DNA of 64,000 bases from contig JBBFLV010000002.1 in the NCBI GenBank assembly GCA_037478835.1, forward strand, positions 186,001 to 250,000. Direction: 5' to 3'. The notes beneath the pieces were generated by a model, which did not search any database, was not told the origin of the DNA, and was given only the letters and a program-made list of their open reading frames with translations. Below, piece after piece: positions 25,237 to 36,011 of the stretch (position 1 is the stretch's first letter; every line of letters begins with the position of its first letter). Both the position numbers and the translations under genes were made by a program. This DNA comes from 630D-37 sp037478835 (lineage in GTDB: Bacteria > Chloroflexota > Anaerolineae > Anaerolineales > Villigracilaceae).

Positions 25237-26743
25237 GGAAACCTTCTTCCGCTTGGAGAATTTGATCGCCGCGTTGGAGTAGGCCATCATAGGCACGCCC
25301 AAGGCCGCGGGAAACCCAGCCCTCTAGATTGAAAGGTAGAGGGCCATCAGCAGGGATCCATTCGCCATTATAGCGGCGCGCCAGGTGGAGGTGGGTGGCA
25401 TTTGCGATGCCACCTTCGCAGGAGGGATGCCCGATGCGCTCGCCCGCAAAGAGATAGGTGCCGGTGGGAACGCGATCTTCAGAGGCAATGTGCAGGTAGA
25501 GGATGCTCCAGCCGGTTTGTTCGTATCCATCACCATCTAGGTCTTGAACGACGATGCCATCGCCAGAGCGCACGATCCAGCCATCGGCGACGGCGGTGAC
25601 CCATTCGGCAGAGGTTTGACAACCGGCAACATCGATCGGCGCAAAATCCAGGGCGGCCCAGGCCGAACCGTTATCCCAGCCGCCATGTGGACCGCCGGTG
25701 AAGGCCCAGGGAACGCCTTTTTCAAACGGGAGGAGCAAAGGCGGTTGCTCCAAGCCGGGCGGCAGGAGCGGCTCAACGGCATATTGGAAGGGGTTGCCGA
25801 AGAGGAAGAAATAGGTCTGGAAAAAGCCAAACGGGGAGAGATCGGCTTCCCACGCAGCGCGATCATCTAGAAGGGAGAACAGGCGATAGAGAGCGACACT
25901 GCCGGCATTCAGGCGCGGCGAAAGGGCGATCAGGGTGCCGTCGTTCAAGGAGAGGGTGTCCAGGCCGTTGACGCGCCAGAGGTAATAGCCGCGGTTGAGC
26001 TCATTGGCGGCCCAGGAGAGTTGACGGTGGAGACCTTCCGGTTGAGGCAGGTTGAGCGGGCTGAGCGTGGTGGGATCGGGCTGCGTGACCCAGCCGCTGC
26101 GGTGCTCGATCAGCGCCAGGAGCAGGCGCGGGTTGACGGATTGATTTTGCGCTACGCTTTGGACGATCTGGGCTCCGGAGAGAGCGCGATCGCCGATCGT
26201 CTCTTGGTAGTGGGCCAGATACCCGTTTTTGCGGCGGATGAAACCTTCCAGGTCAAAAAGCGCTGTGGCCGGGCCGTAGACCAGCTCGGAATCGGGGATG
26301 ATCTTGAATTCCGGGGAGGAGAGATCGGCTTCAGGGGTGGGGATGATCAGGGTTTGACCGGGTTCTAGCAGGTCGGGGTTCGGGAGCGCGTTGGCGCGCT
26401 GAAGGGCAGATACGGAGACTCCATAGCGCACGGCGATTTGCGAGAGGCTATCGCCGGGTTGGACGATGTAGGTTTCTGCATTCGTGCGCGGGGTTGGGAT
26501 GGGGTGCGGGGCATCGGGGGTCGGGGTGGGGAGCAGTGCTCCGGGTGGCGGGGAGGGCGGCAGCGTGATGGTCAGCGGAGCGCGCGTGGGGACCTGCCGC
26601 GGGGTGGGCGAGATGGGGGGCGGCAGGGGAGAAGGGGGCAGGGTCTGCAAAGGACGGAATGGATCGTAGGTTACGCTGACTGGCGGCGGAGTAGTGCAAG
26701 AGGGCAGAAAAAAGATGAGGATAAGGACAAGGAAGCGTCGCAT
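25211..26743 (-). CDS. LysM / M23-peptidase lipoprotein (paralogue 1)
   Basis: The protein is 510 residues with the same layout as its downstream neighbour. A signal peptide ends in a lipobox-like LPSC (Cys about residue 16), followed by a Pro-rich linker to about 80 and a clear LysM domain (YIVQPGDSLSQIAVRYGVS to TLIIPTPE). A middle domain contains SVNPRLLLALIEHRSG. The C-terminal M23 domain has GGPHGGWDNG, AALDFAP and ATHLHLARRYNG, so all zinc ligands are present. The two copies are clear tandem duplicates that have diverged. An extended -10 promoter lies 36 nt upstream, divergent from the ROK kinase promoter. Confidence 0.86.
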   Translation of the reverse strand: MRRFLVLILIFFLPSCTTPPPVSVTYDPFRPLQTLPPSPLPPPISPTPRQVPTRAPLTITLPPSPPPGALLPTPTPDAPHPIPTPRTNAETYIVQPGDSLSQIAVRYGVSVSALQRANALPNPDLLEPGQTLIIPTPEADLSSPEFKIIPDSELVYGPATALFDLEGFIRRKNGYLAHYQETIGDRALSGAQIVQSVAQNQSVNPRLLLALIEHRSGWVTQPDPTTLSPLNLPQPEGLHRQLSWAANELNRGYYLWRVNGLDTLSLNDGTLIALSPRLNAGSVALYRLFSLLDDRAAWEADLSPFGFFQTYFFLFGNPFQYAVEPLLPPGLEQPPLLLPFEKGVPWAFTGGPHGGWDNGSAWAALDFAPIDVAGCQTSAEWVTAVADGWIVRSGDGIVVQDLDGDGYEQTGWSILYLHIASEDRVPTGTYLFAGERIGHPSCEGGIANATHLHLARRYNGEWIPADGPLPFNLEGWVSRGLGRAYDGLLQRGDQILQAEEGFHEINTIRR

Positions 26744-26778
26744 AGGCGGAGCGAGGGACTGCGGGTGAGAATGTTTTC

Positions 26779-26787
26779 ATTATAGCA
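26779..26787 (-). promoter_or_regulatory. Extended -10 promoter of the LysM-M23 gene pair
   Basis: The minus strand reads TGC-TATAAT, 36 nt before the ATG at 26743. The -35 region is weak, as is common for extended -10 promoters. Confidence 0.55.
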
Positions 26788-26814
26788 GAGAGCGTGGATG
26801 ACAGAATGCTCAAG

Positions 26815-26820
26815 TATAAT
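26815..26820 (+). promoter_or_regulatory. -10 element giving a probable leaderless ROK kinase transcript
   Basis: TATAAT is followed by 7 nt (TGAGCTC) and then the ATG of the kinase. The expected +1 coincides with the start codon. Confidence 0.55.
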
Positions 26821-26827
26821 TGAGCTC

Positions 26828-27775
26828 ATGGACTACATCGTGGCAGTTGATATTGGCGGGACCCATCTGCGCGCGGCGAGCTATGCCGCTCATTCTCTGA
26901 AACCGCTCCATCATCATCGTCTCAAGACCCACCAGGGTGGGCGCAAACCGGAAGAAAACCTTTTCCAGGCGATTCAGGCTGTTTGGCCTGAGGAGGGGCG
27001 CGTACTTGGAATCGGAGTGGCGACACCGGGACCGATAGACCCGTATCGCGGGTTGGTGCTTTCGACGCCGAACATTCCGGAGTGGCATGACCTGCCCTTG
27101 GCACAGATGCTGGAAGAGCGCTTTGCCTGCCCGACTTGGATCGAAAATGATGCCAATCTGGCGGCGCTGGGTGAATGGCGCTACGGTGCGGCCCAGGGAC
27201 ATCATGATGTGCTCTATCTGACCATTAGCACCGGCATCGGCGGGGGCGTGATCCTGGCCGATCGTCTGTTGCGCGGTCATCGTGGCATGGCGGCGGAGTT
27301 GGGACATGTCACCGTGTGGCCGGAAGGTCCGATTTGCTCTTGTGGATTGCCCGGTCACTTGGAGGCACTGGCTTCCGGGCCGGCGATCGTGCATTACGTG
27401 CGTGAGCAAATCGCCGGTGGGGTGAGCTCTTCTCTGGCGCGCCTTGAACACTTCGGTGCGGATGAGATCGCACGTGCGGCTCGTCAGGGCGATGTGCTGG
27501 CGCAACAGGCTTTCCAACGAGCCGGCAAGTATCTCGGCCTGGCGCTGGCCGGATTCCTGCACATCTTCGATCCTTCAATTGTTGTTTTCGGAGGCGGTGT
27601 TTCCCAAAGCGGCGATCTGCTCTTTGAGGCCATGCATCGCCAGCTGCGGGAAAGTGTTTTCCATCCGCGCTATTTGGAAAATCTGACGTTTGCCATGGCC
27701 GCCCTGGGGGATCAGGCCGGCCTGATGGGCGCCCGCGCTTTGGTGGAAACTCATCTTAACTCATTCTCTGGGTAA
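26828..27775 (+). CDS. ROK-family sugar kinase, glucokinase-like
   Basis: The protein is 315 residues from ATG 26828. An in-frame upstream start at 26798 lies before the promoter. The phosphate-1 motif AVDIGGTHLRA is at residues 5-15, an ISTGIGGGVIL motif near 130, and the catalytic Asp in ENDANLAALGEW near 103. The ROK zinc motif reads CSCGLPGHLE, where the usual third Cys is His. It probably phosphorylates glucose or N-acetylated hexose with ATP in the cytoplasm, feeding the glycolytic genes elsewhere in the window. Sugar specificity cannot be read. It is followed 11 nt later by an aminotransferase gene. Confidence 0.88.
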   Translation: MDYIVAVDIGGTHLRAASYAAHSLKPLHHHRLKTHQGGRKPEENLFQAIQAVWPEEGRVLGIGVATPGPIDPYRGLVLSTPNIPEWHDLPLAQMLEERFACPTWIENDANLAALGEWRYGAAQGHHDVLYLTISTGIGGGVILADRLLRGHRGMAAELGHVTVWPEGPICSCGLPGHLEALASGPAIVHYVREQIAGGVSSSLARLEHFGADEIARAARQGDVLAQQAFQRAGKYLGLALAGFLHIFDPSIVVFGGGVSQSGDLLFEAMHRQLRESVFHPRYLENLTFAMAALGDQAGLMGARALVETHLNSFSG

Positions 27776-27786
27776 AGGAGTGTGCT

Positions 27787-29115
27787 ATGAACGATCCCTT
27801 GAAGTTACCAGGGCCGAAGGCTCGCGCCTTGATCAAGCGCGATTCGGCCGTCATTTCTCCTTCCTATCCACGTAGCTACCCATTCGTCATGGATCACGGC
27901 AAAGGCTGTGAAGTTTGGGATGTGGACGGCAACCGTTTCCTGGACTTCATGGCCGGCATTGCCGTGCTTTCCACCGGTCATGCCCACCCGAAAGTGGTCA
28001 AGGCCATTCAGGAGCAGGCCGAAAAGTTTATTCACATCTCTTCGGATTTCTATCACGAAAAGTGGATTCAGCTGGCCGAGAAATTGGATGAGATTGCCCC
28101 TTTCCAGGAATCAGCGGTCTCCTTCATGACCAATTCCGGCACCGAAGCGGTTGAGACGGCGATCAAGCTGGCTCGTTACCACACCGGACGGTCGAACTTC
28201 ATCGGTTTCACCGGTGCCTTTCACGGGCGCACGATGGGTGCGATCACGTTTACGGCCAGCAAATCCCTTTATCATAAGGGCTTTTATCCTCTCATGAACG
28301 GTGTTGTCCATGCGCCGTATCCCAATCCGTATCGCCCGGTGCTGGAGCGCAAACACGGGGAGGATTACGGTGAGACGGTGGTGCGCTATATCGAGGAGCA
28401 AATTTTGGGGCATATTTTGCCACCGGACGAAGTAGCCGGCATCTTGGTTGAACCGATCCAGGGAGAAGGGGGATACATTGTGCCTCCGCCCGGCTTTTTC
28501 CCGGCCCTGCGTAAGCTTTGCGATAAGTATGGCATCCTCTTGATCGCCGATGAAGTCCAATCCGGCATGGGGCGCACCGGCAAATGGTGGGCGATCGAGC
28601 ACTTTGATACCGAGCCGGACATCTTCACTTCGGCCAAGGGGATCGCTTCCGGTATGCCTTTGGGGGCCTGCGTGGCGCGCAAATCGGTGATGACCTGGGA
28701 ACGCGGCGCACACGGGAATACCTACGGCGGCAATCCCCTGGCCTGTGCCGCAGCTCTGGCGACGATCGAATTGCTGGAGCAGGAATACTTGCAAAACGCA
28801 GCGGAAGCCGGACGGTATTTGCTCGATGCCTTGCAGGAAATTCAGGCGCGGCATCCATCGATCGGCGATGTGCGCGGCATTGGCCTGATGATCGGGGTGG
28901 AATTCGTGCTGGACCGCAAGACGAAGGAGCCGGCCAAAGACCTGACCGAGCGCGTGGTCCAGTTGGCCTTCGAGCGCGGCTTGCTTTTGCTCAGCTGCGG
29001 CAAAAGCGTGATCCGCATCGCGCCTCCCCTGTGCATTACGCGTTCGGAAATAGACGAGGGCCTCAAAATCTTTGAAGAAGCTCTCGGCCTGGCGGAAAAA
29101 GAAGCCGGGCTTTAA
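27787..29115 (+). CDS. Class III aminotransferase (4-aminobutyrate/acetylornithine type)
   Basis: The protein is 442 residues, PLP fold type I. Motifs are SGTEAVETAIKLAR near 120, GFTGAFHGRTMG near 145, LIADEVQSGMGRTG near 255 and the PLP Lys in SAKGIASGMPLGA near 285. The length and motifs fit 4-aminobutyrate or related omega-amino-acid transaminases better than the shorter ArgD group, but the amino donor is not certain. AAAGGAG precedes the ATG by 8 nt. It shares a transcription unit with the ROK kinase and ends at a strong hairpin. Confidence 0.9.
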   Translation: MNDPLKLPGPKARALIKRDSAVISPSYPRSYPFVMDHGKGCEVWDVDGNRFLDFMAGIAVLSTGHAHPKVVKAIQEQAEKFIHISSDFYHEKWIQLAEKLDEIAPFQESAVSFMTNSGTEAVETAIKLARYHTGRSNFIGFTGAFHGRTMGAITFTASKSLYHKGFYPLMNGVVHAPYPNPYRPVLERKHGEDYGETVVRYIEEQILGHILPPDEVAGILVEPIQGEGGYIVPPPGFFPALRKLCDKYGILLIADEVQSGMGRTGKWWAIEHFDTEPDIFTSAKGIASGMPLGACVARKSVMTWERGAHGNTYGGNPLACAAALATIELLEQEYLQNAAEAGRYLLDALQEIQARHPSIGDVRGIGLMIGVEFVLDRKTKEPAKDLTERVVQLAFERGLLLLSCGKSVIRIAPPLCITRSEIDEGLKIFEEALGLAEKEAGL

Positions 29116-29121
29116 AGAAGT

Positions 29122-29155
29122 GTAGGGCAACTGCGAACAGTTGCCCTACTTTCTT
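29122..29155. terminator. Bidirectional intrinsic terminator
   Basis: A perfect 12-bp stem GTAGGGCAACTG/CAGTTGCCCTAC with a CGAA loop lies between the convergent aminotransferase and adhesin-sortase genes. TTTCTTTC follows on the plus strand and ACTTCTTT on the minus strand. The outer GTAGGGCAA word resembles the ends of the AAACGC repeat family. Confidence 0.8.
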
Positions 29156-29168
29156 TCACTCATTTTCT

Positions 29169-32100
29169 CTATTCACTCTCTACTTTCATCAATACAGCGC
29201 GTACGACCACACGGTAACGATAGGTGTTCGTCTTGGCATCGTACTCGCGGCAGGTGATCAGCGTCAACCAGGACAGCTCTTCATGGCGTAGCACGGAGAG
29301 CGCATAAGGCGAGACCTGGCGCACCTGGCGCACTTCGTAGATATAGCGTTGGCCGCCGAGGTGGACGATCACCTGATCGCCCCACATCAGGTCGCCTAGG
29401 CGGAAGAAGGGACCGGGTTGACCATTCGGCAGGTAAACGTGCGCTGTGAGCGCTGAATTACCGGCGTGGGTCGGGTAGGCGGTACCTTCCAGCCAGCCGG
29501 CCTGATTCCAGAGCCAGGTCAGATCCCATTCTTCACCTTTGGCCGGGATGCCCACGATCGGCATTTTCACGCCCAGTTTCGGAATTTCCAACCAGAAGTT
29601 ACCCAGGTCCTGATAGGCCTTTTCGGCCGGTTGCTCCGGGATCGGGGTGATCACGCCCGGCGCAAAGCCGGTGGCCGGCAGGCGCGGCACGGTGATGGTG
29701 ACATTGGCAATTACGCCGTAAACGTTCACATTGCTACCGGGATCGTAGAAGCGCTCGGTGGAGAGGCCATTGTAGTTCGATTGCGGCGAAGTGACATTGC
29801 CCGGTAGGCTCGTCCACTCAAGGGCGGCGGAGTTCCTCACTTTTTGACCTGGTGCAAGGTTGCCGAGCACGGCCTGGAATTGCACCGTAGCTTGCGTACG
29901 GCTACCACCGGTTATCAGTGGGAAAGTAGCCCAACGGACGCGCAACGTGGGCGCAGCGGAATCATCGGTCACACCACCGGGCGGGCCACTGACGATTCTC
30001 AGCGAGCCGGGGACATACGTCAGGCCGGGCGGCAAGATATCGGTCAACAGTACGTCGAAGGCGTCTGTGTTACTGCTGTTCGTATGACGGAAGGTGAGCG
30101 TGAAGGTCAGGATCGAGCCGGGCATGGCGACGGTACGATCCACTTCCTTCAGCAGCTCGAAGTCCGGCTCGACGATGGTCACGTTCGGTGCGGAGGTGGT
30201 CAGCGAGCCGCTAGCCCAGGCCAGGGTGGCCTCGTTGTTCAGCGAGAGCCCATCCTGGTTTTCGATGCTATCCAGCACCACCGCAGTGTATTCCACGGTG
30301 ACCGTGCCATCCGAAGCGCCGCTGTTGCTCACCGTGCCCAGGTTGAAGGTGATCCTGCGGCCTGGATCGGCCGGGTTGGGGCTGCCGGACGGTTCGGTGG
30401 CGATGGTCGGGTTGGTTGGATCGTTACAAGCTGCGCCGAAGCCGCCGGGTAGAGTGGTGGTGATGTCGGTGCTGGAGGGTTCTACCCGCACGCAATCTAC
30501 GAAGGCCAGGCCGCGGTCGAGGACGTCGGCAAGCGTCAGGTTAGGCAGGCTACCGCCGGCTGGGACGCGGAAAGTAACGCGGTAGGTAACGATCTCGCCG
30601 ATGGCGACAGATGTGCCCGGAGTGAAGCCTTGGTTGGTGGCGATGAGCGCCTTGGTCAGATCGCTGCCGGGCAGGGCGAGGATATTATCCTGATCGTCAT
30701 CTTGGTTGTCGCTGGGGTCAGGATCGGTAGGATGAGAGACGGTGACGGTGTTGGTCAACGTACCGGTGGCCGTGGCCGAGATAGTGGCGTTGACGGTATA
30801 GGTGATGGTGGAACCGGCGGGCATATTCACCGTGTCGCTGAAGTCGCCGCTGCCGCTATATGGATCGCAGCCACTGGCGCCACCGCTTTGTGCCGTGCAG
30901 GCCCACGACCAGGATGTGATCTGAGATGGAAGCGAATCGCTGACGGTGACGCCGTTGGCATCGCTGGGGCCGTTATTCGTAACGGTGATGGTGTAGATGA
31001 TCGTTGATCCGGGCGCAACGACGGTCACGCCGTCATCTTTGGTCACCGAGAGATTGGCCTGCGGGTTGGGCGTATCGGTATCACTGTCGGAGTTGTTGGT
31101 GGTATCCGGGTCAATGACGCCTGCCGGGGCGGTGACGGTGGCGGTGTTGGTCAGGCTGCCGGTAGCGGTAGCGGAGAGGTTGGCGGTGACGGTGTAGGTG
31201 ATGGTGGAACCGGCAGGCAGGTTCACCGTGTCGCTGAAGCCAGTGCTNNNNNNNNNNNNNNNNNNNNNNNNNNNNNNNNNNNNNNNNNNNNNNNNNNNNN
31301 NNNNNNNNNNNNNNNNNNNNNNNNNNNNNNNNNNNNNNNNNNNNNNNCCTGGATATCGGTGTCGGTGGCGGCGTTGTTGCCGGGGGTGGGGTCGGTGACC
31401 CCCGCCGGAGCGGTGATGGTGACGGTGTTGACCAGGTTGCCGCTGGCGGCAGCGGAGATTGTGGCACTCACGCTGTAGGTGATGGTGGAACCGGCAGGCA
31501 GGTTCACCGTGTCGCTGAAGCCAGTGCTGATCGGGCCGCCGGAGCCGCTGCAGGTGGCGCCGCCGGTGGTCGTGCAGGTCCACGACCAGGAGCTGATCTG
31601 GGACGGGATCGGGTCGCTGACGGTGGCGCCGGTGACGTCGCTGGGGCCGTTGTTGGTGACGGTGATGGTGTAGGTGACCGTGCCACCGGGGACGTATTGG
31701 GTCAGGCCGTCATCCTTGGTGATGGAAAGATCGGCCTGGCTGGCCTGGATATCGGTGTCGGTGGCGGCGTTGTTGCCGGGGGTGGGGTCGGTGACCCCTG
31801 CCGGAGCGGTGATGGTGACGGTGTTGACCAGGTTGCCGCTGGCGGCAGCGGAGATTGTGGCACTCACGCTGTAGGTGATGGTGGAACCGGCAGGCAGGTT
31901 CACCGTGTCGCTGAAGCCAGTGCTGATCGGGCCGCCGGAGCCGCTGCAGGTGGCGCCGCCGGTGGTCGTGCAGGTCCACGACCAGGAGCTGATCTGGGAC
32001 GGGATCGGGTCGCTGACGGTGGCGCCGGTGACGTCGCTGGGGCCGTTGTTGGTGACGGTGATGGTGTAGGTGACCGTGCCACCGGGGACGTATTGGGTCA

Positions 32101-35100
32101 GGCCGTCATCCTTGGTGATGGCCAGGTCGGCCTGACTGGCCTGGGTGTCGGTGTCGGTGGCAGAGTTGTTACCCGGCGCGGTATCGCTGGGGTGAGAGAT
32201 GGTAGCGGTGTTGGTCAGGTCGCCGGTGGCGGATGATGCCAGCTGCGCCACTACCTGGTAGGTGATGGAAGATGCCGGCCCGGGCAGGTCGATGTAGTCG
32301 CTGAAGTTGCCATTGCCGCTGTAGCCGGTGCAACCACTGGCTCCGCCAGTGCTGCCCTGGCAGGTCCATGTCCAGAAGGTGACCTGCGAGGGGATATCAT
32401 CGGTAACGCTCACACTCAGGGCATCGTCGGGACCGCTGTTGGTGACGGTGATGGTGTAGGTGAGGGAGCCGCCGGGGACGTACTGGGCGACGCCATCATC
32501 CTTGGTGATGGAGAGGTCGGTCTGCGGGATGGCGGTTGACACCGTCACCGAGTCCGTGTTGGAGAGAACAGAATCCGCAGTGGCCTGTGCAGTGTTCTGC
32601 ACATAGCCATTGGTCACATCGGTGCCGGTGACGATATAGGTGGCCGCACAGGTCAGGGTCTCACCGGGGTCGAGGAAGGCGTCGTTGTCGCCCACCGTGC
32701 TGACATCCGGACACGTGACGGTGGCTTTGTTATCCGATACCGTCACAGGGCCCTGGAGTGGGATATAGCCGCTGTTGGTCACATCGTATCGGTATGAGAT
32801 TGTGTCGCCAGGATTGGTAAAAGAAAGCGTGGGCGAACTCTTGTCCAGCGTCAGGCTGGGCGTGCTATAGAGTGCCGAATCGCTCACCGGAGCGGTCTGG
32901 TCACTGTCGGCGGTAGCGGTGTTCGTGTGGCTGCCGGTGACTGCGGTGAATGGACCTACTACACAATAGGCAATGTGGCCGTTGTCCAGATCGGGGGCGG
33001 GCAGGCTAAAGGGGTACGTCAACGGATTGCCATCTCCATCCTGCCAGGAGCAAGACGAAAGATCAACGGCCGGGTCGGTCACGGTGATGTTGGTCAAGGT
33101 GGTTTCGCCTATGTTCTCCACCACAAGACGGTAATAGACGGAGTCACCTGGCGATACGGCCACAAAGTTTGTCCACGGTCCCGAAGCAGATGTGGCAATT
33201 TCCTTGCCCAGCGAGATCAAGGAGATGGGCGTACGAACGGTGAGCGTATTGATGGCTGTATCAGTACCACCTGTGGTATTGGCTGTAGCCGGGCCACTGG
33301 TATTTAGGTATGTGCCAGCGGAAGCGGCGGTGACATTGACCCTAACTGTGCACATTCCTGCTGGCGCGATCGTTCCTCCGGAGAAGGAGAGGGTCGTGCT
33401 ACCCGCGCTAGGTGAAAAGGTCGGTGTTCCGCAACCAGAGGTGGATGCGTTCGGTGGGGAAGCCACCTGTATCCCGGCAGGTAATGAGTCTGTAAAGGAC
33501 ACGTTTGTCAAGGAGTGAGCGGCGTTAGGGTTGGTGATGGAAAACACTAGGGTCGATATGTTACCTGTCGCAATGTTGTCTGGCAAGAATACCTTTTCGA
33601 TAGTTGGAGGCAGGAGAGCGGTCAGGGTAGCGCTGGCATAGCCGTTGGGACCGGTGTTTATGCCGGTCTCGTTTGTTGAGATGTAGCCGCTCACGTTCTC
33701 GTGTGCTCCGGCCGTGGTTGCCATCACATTCACGCTGACCGTACACGAGCCGTTTGCAGGAATGATGCCGCTGTTCAGGACTAAGGTTGTGCTCCCTGCT
33801 GTAGCACCCGTGATGGTTCCACCGCAAGAGTTGGAGAGGTTAGGCGGAGAGGCTACTTGCACGCCCGAGGGCAGTGAATCAGAGAACGAAGCGCCGGTGA
33901 GAGGCGAGCCGTTCGGGTTGGAGAGCGTAAAGGTTAGGGTTGAGATGCCGTTGACAGCCACCAATGAAGGTGAAAAAGCTTTGCTCAGGGAAGGGGCAGC
34001 GAGACTAAGCGCCGGGCAACCGGTAAACACCACGTTGTCCAGAGAGAAGCTCGCCGTCGTCTTTGCCGGGTTACGCGAATCGGCCATCAGTCGGAACCAG
34101 GCCATCGTCCCGGTCAGTGTCGTGCTGATGGTTGCGCCTGTTTGCCACGAGCCTTTGGTGGCAGTAATTGTGCCCACCAGGTTCCAGGTTGTCCCATTGT
34201 TGCTGGCGTAGACGTAAATGTGGTTATTCGTGCCGCTTGCCCAATCCCCAGGGGCGCTGAGAAGATAATCGAAAGTGATGGTTATGCCACCATAAAGGGT
34301 GGAATCTACCTGAAACTGAAAGTACGGCGGGTTTGTGGCCCCGGGCGCACCCGTAGTAATCGGCCAGGCGTCGGTTATCGTCCAGGCGCCGCCTGACACC
34401 ACCTGCGAGCCGATCCCTGTCAGGCTGGCACTGGCAGTTGCAACGCTCACATTCGGGGCCTTGCTGGTGAAGGGCGGCGGGGCGGTTGTCCCGGACATAT
34501 TCCAGGTGGCTAAAGTTGAGGGCGTCGGACAAGTCAGCGGCGGGGGCGGGGGAGGCGGGGTGTTGTTGACGGTCAACGTGTCTGTCGCATGACTGCCTGT
34601 ATCCGTGGAGCCCACAAAAAGGTTACCGGAAATATTCGTGTACGTGCCTGTGGCGTTCACCTTCACATCCAGGCTAATCGAACAGGTACTGTTGGCTCCC
34701 ACGGTGATATTGGAAGCGGAGATCAAGTTAGTTCCCGGCGTGGCCGTAATGGAGGGCGAGCCACAGCCAGCAGTTGCTACATTGGCAGGATTGGCAATCA
34801 ACATTGTGCCGGGAGATGAAGGCAGCGTATCGCTGAAACTCACATCACTGATTGCCGCGCCGTTCGGATTGCTAATGGTAAACGTCAGGCGTGATGTACC
34901 GTTTAGGTAGGCTGGGTCTGGGGAGAAAGACTTGGAAATGGTGAGACTGGATGGGTCTATAATAGCGGCTATCCGAGCCTGCGCAGAGAAATCTGCATTG
35001 TAGTGGTAGCTGCTTCCGGAGAAATCATAAATCAATGTATTCAAAGGTTGGACCGTGCCGCCCCCACTTATAATGGTGACGTTATAGGTTACAGAAATAT

Positions 35101-35908
35101 TGCCGCCGTATTTACCTGTGGAAAGACAAGAACGGTAGTTGGGATCAGTGGGATCGTTCACCCATGAACAGCCGTCGGCATAAAGTTTCGATGTCGCGTC
35201 TGGGTCCGTTCCGGCATTGGCTGTAAATGTGGTGGTTACGCTGTTGATTCGAAAGATCGTATTTGGGAAGTTGATGAACGATTCCAGTTGTTCATAGCCT
35301 TGCGTTGCTGTAAAACCTACTAGCTCAATGGTATATGTCTGACCCACTACAAGGCCCATTGTGCCACCAGGCGGTATGGAAACGCCATCTAGCTTCACAT
35401 CCGTTACCGCGTTGCGATTTTGAGAAACAAGGTGTTCAATAAAAAGTTCTCGTGGCTGAGGTGAGCTGAGATTAATCCCGCCATCGGCGGTCACATTGAT
35501 ATGATAACGGCGGGTATGGTTATATGCACCGGCATTTCGCGTGACTTCAACCTCAAAGTAAAAGTCGGTACACGAACCGGCAGCCAGGGAAGAGATCGTA
35601 ATTGTATCCAACGATCCTGCACGGAGATTGATATAAGGGTCGCCGGTGTATTTGTTCAGCCCATCATCCCATACGAAGGTGGCGGTGACGTTGGTAGCCG
35701 AGGTGGTCCCTGTGTTACAAACGCGTATTCCTACGGGAAACTTGTTAGGCCCAATATTTACGTTATTCGAGTCTAGGCCAATGATGTTCCACGTGATGGG
35801 CTTGATTGTCAAAATTGCCTGGGCACTTGTGCGGGATGGGCCAATAAGGGCTAAGGCTAATGCAACGAGAAAAAGAGCAATGAAGAACTTCTTGGATGTG
35901 GTGAACAT
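29169..35908 (-). CDS. Giant DUF11-repeat surface adhesin with internal LPATG motif and C-terminal sortase domain (interrupted by a scaffold gap)
   Basis: One gene is split by the N-run 31248-31347, whose placeholder length shifts the frame; at least 2200 residues are visible. It has a Sec signal peptide (residues 1-30, ending SAQA). Many Ig-like DUF11 and related repeats follow, with a jelly-roll-like module near 480-640 and a run of nearly identical 132-residue repeats (396 bp each, e.g. 31348-31743 and 31744-32139). A linker with LPATGF (codons 29664-29681) leads into a C-terminal sortase domain of about 150 residues. Its catalytic residues are visible: His in TAHVYLP (29439-29441), Cys in LITCRE (29250-29252) and Arg in YRYRVV. 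No membrane anchor follows the LPATG. It is a likely large surface fibre or S-layer-associated adhesin. Having substrate motif and sortase in one chain is unusual. Confidence 0.85.
31248..31347. other. Scaffold gap (100 N) inside the adhesin repeats
   Basis: Exactly 100 N, flanked by near-identical 396-bp repeat units. The true number of repeats is unknown. Confidence 0.97.
31348..32139 (-). repeat. Two tandem near-identical 396-bp DUF11 units
   Basis: The unit starting at 31348 and the one at 31744 are almost base-identical over 396 bp (132 codons). Further, diverged units lie on both sides. Near-identity at the DNA level implies recent duplication or ongoing homogenisation. Confidence 0.85.
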
Positions 35909-36011
35909 GGCGTTTCCCTTTTATGTTGAATTACAGTGTGAATAAATTTTTGTTGCTGCTATCATGTCAGCCGTTTATGGCCGTAAACTTGCACCAGAGC
36001 GCCATTGCTTT

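Noticed and set aside
30630..31007. Plus-strand open frames inside the adhesin region (29466-34910)
   Set aside because: They are antisense to the repeats of the adhesin, lack ribosome sites and simply mirror its codon pattern.
31479..31686. Frames around the N gap as two separate genes
   Set aside because: The 100-N placeholder shifts the frame; repeats on both sides are the same gene.
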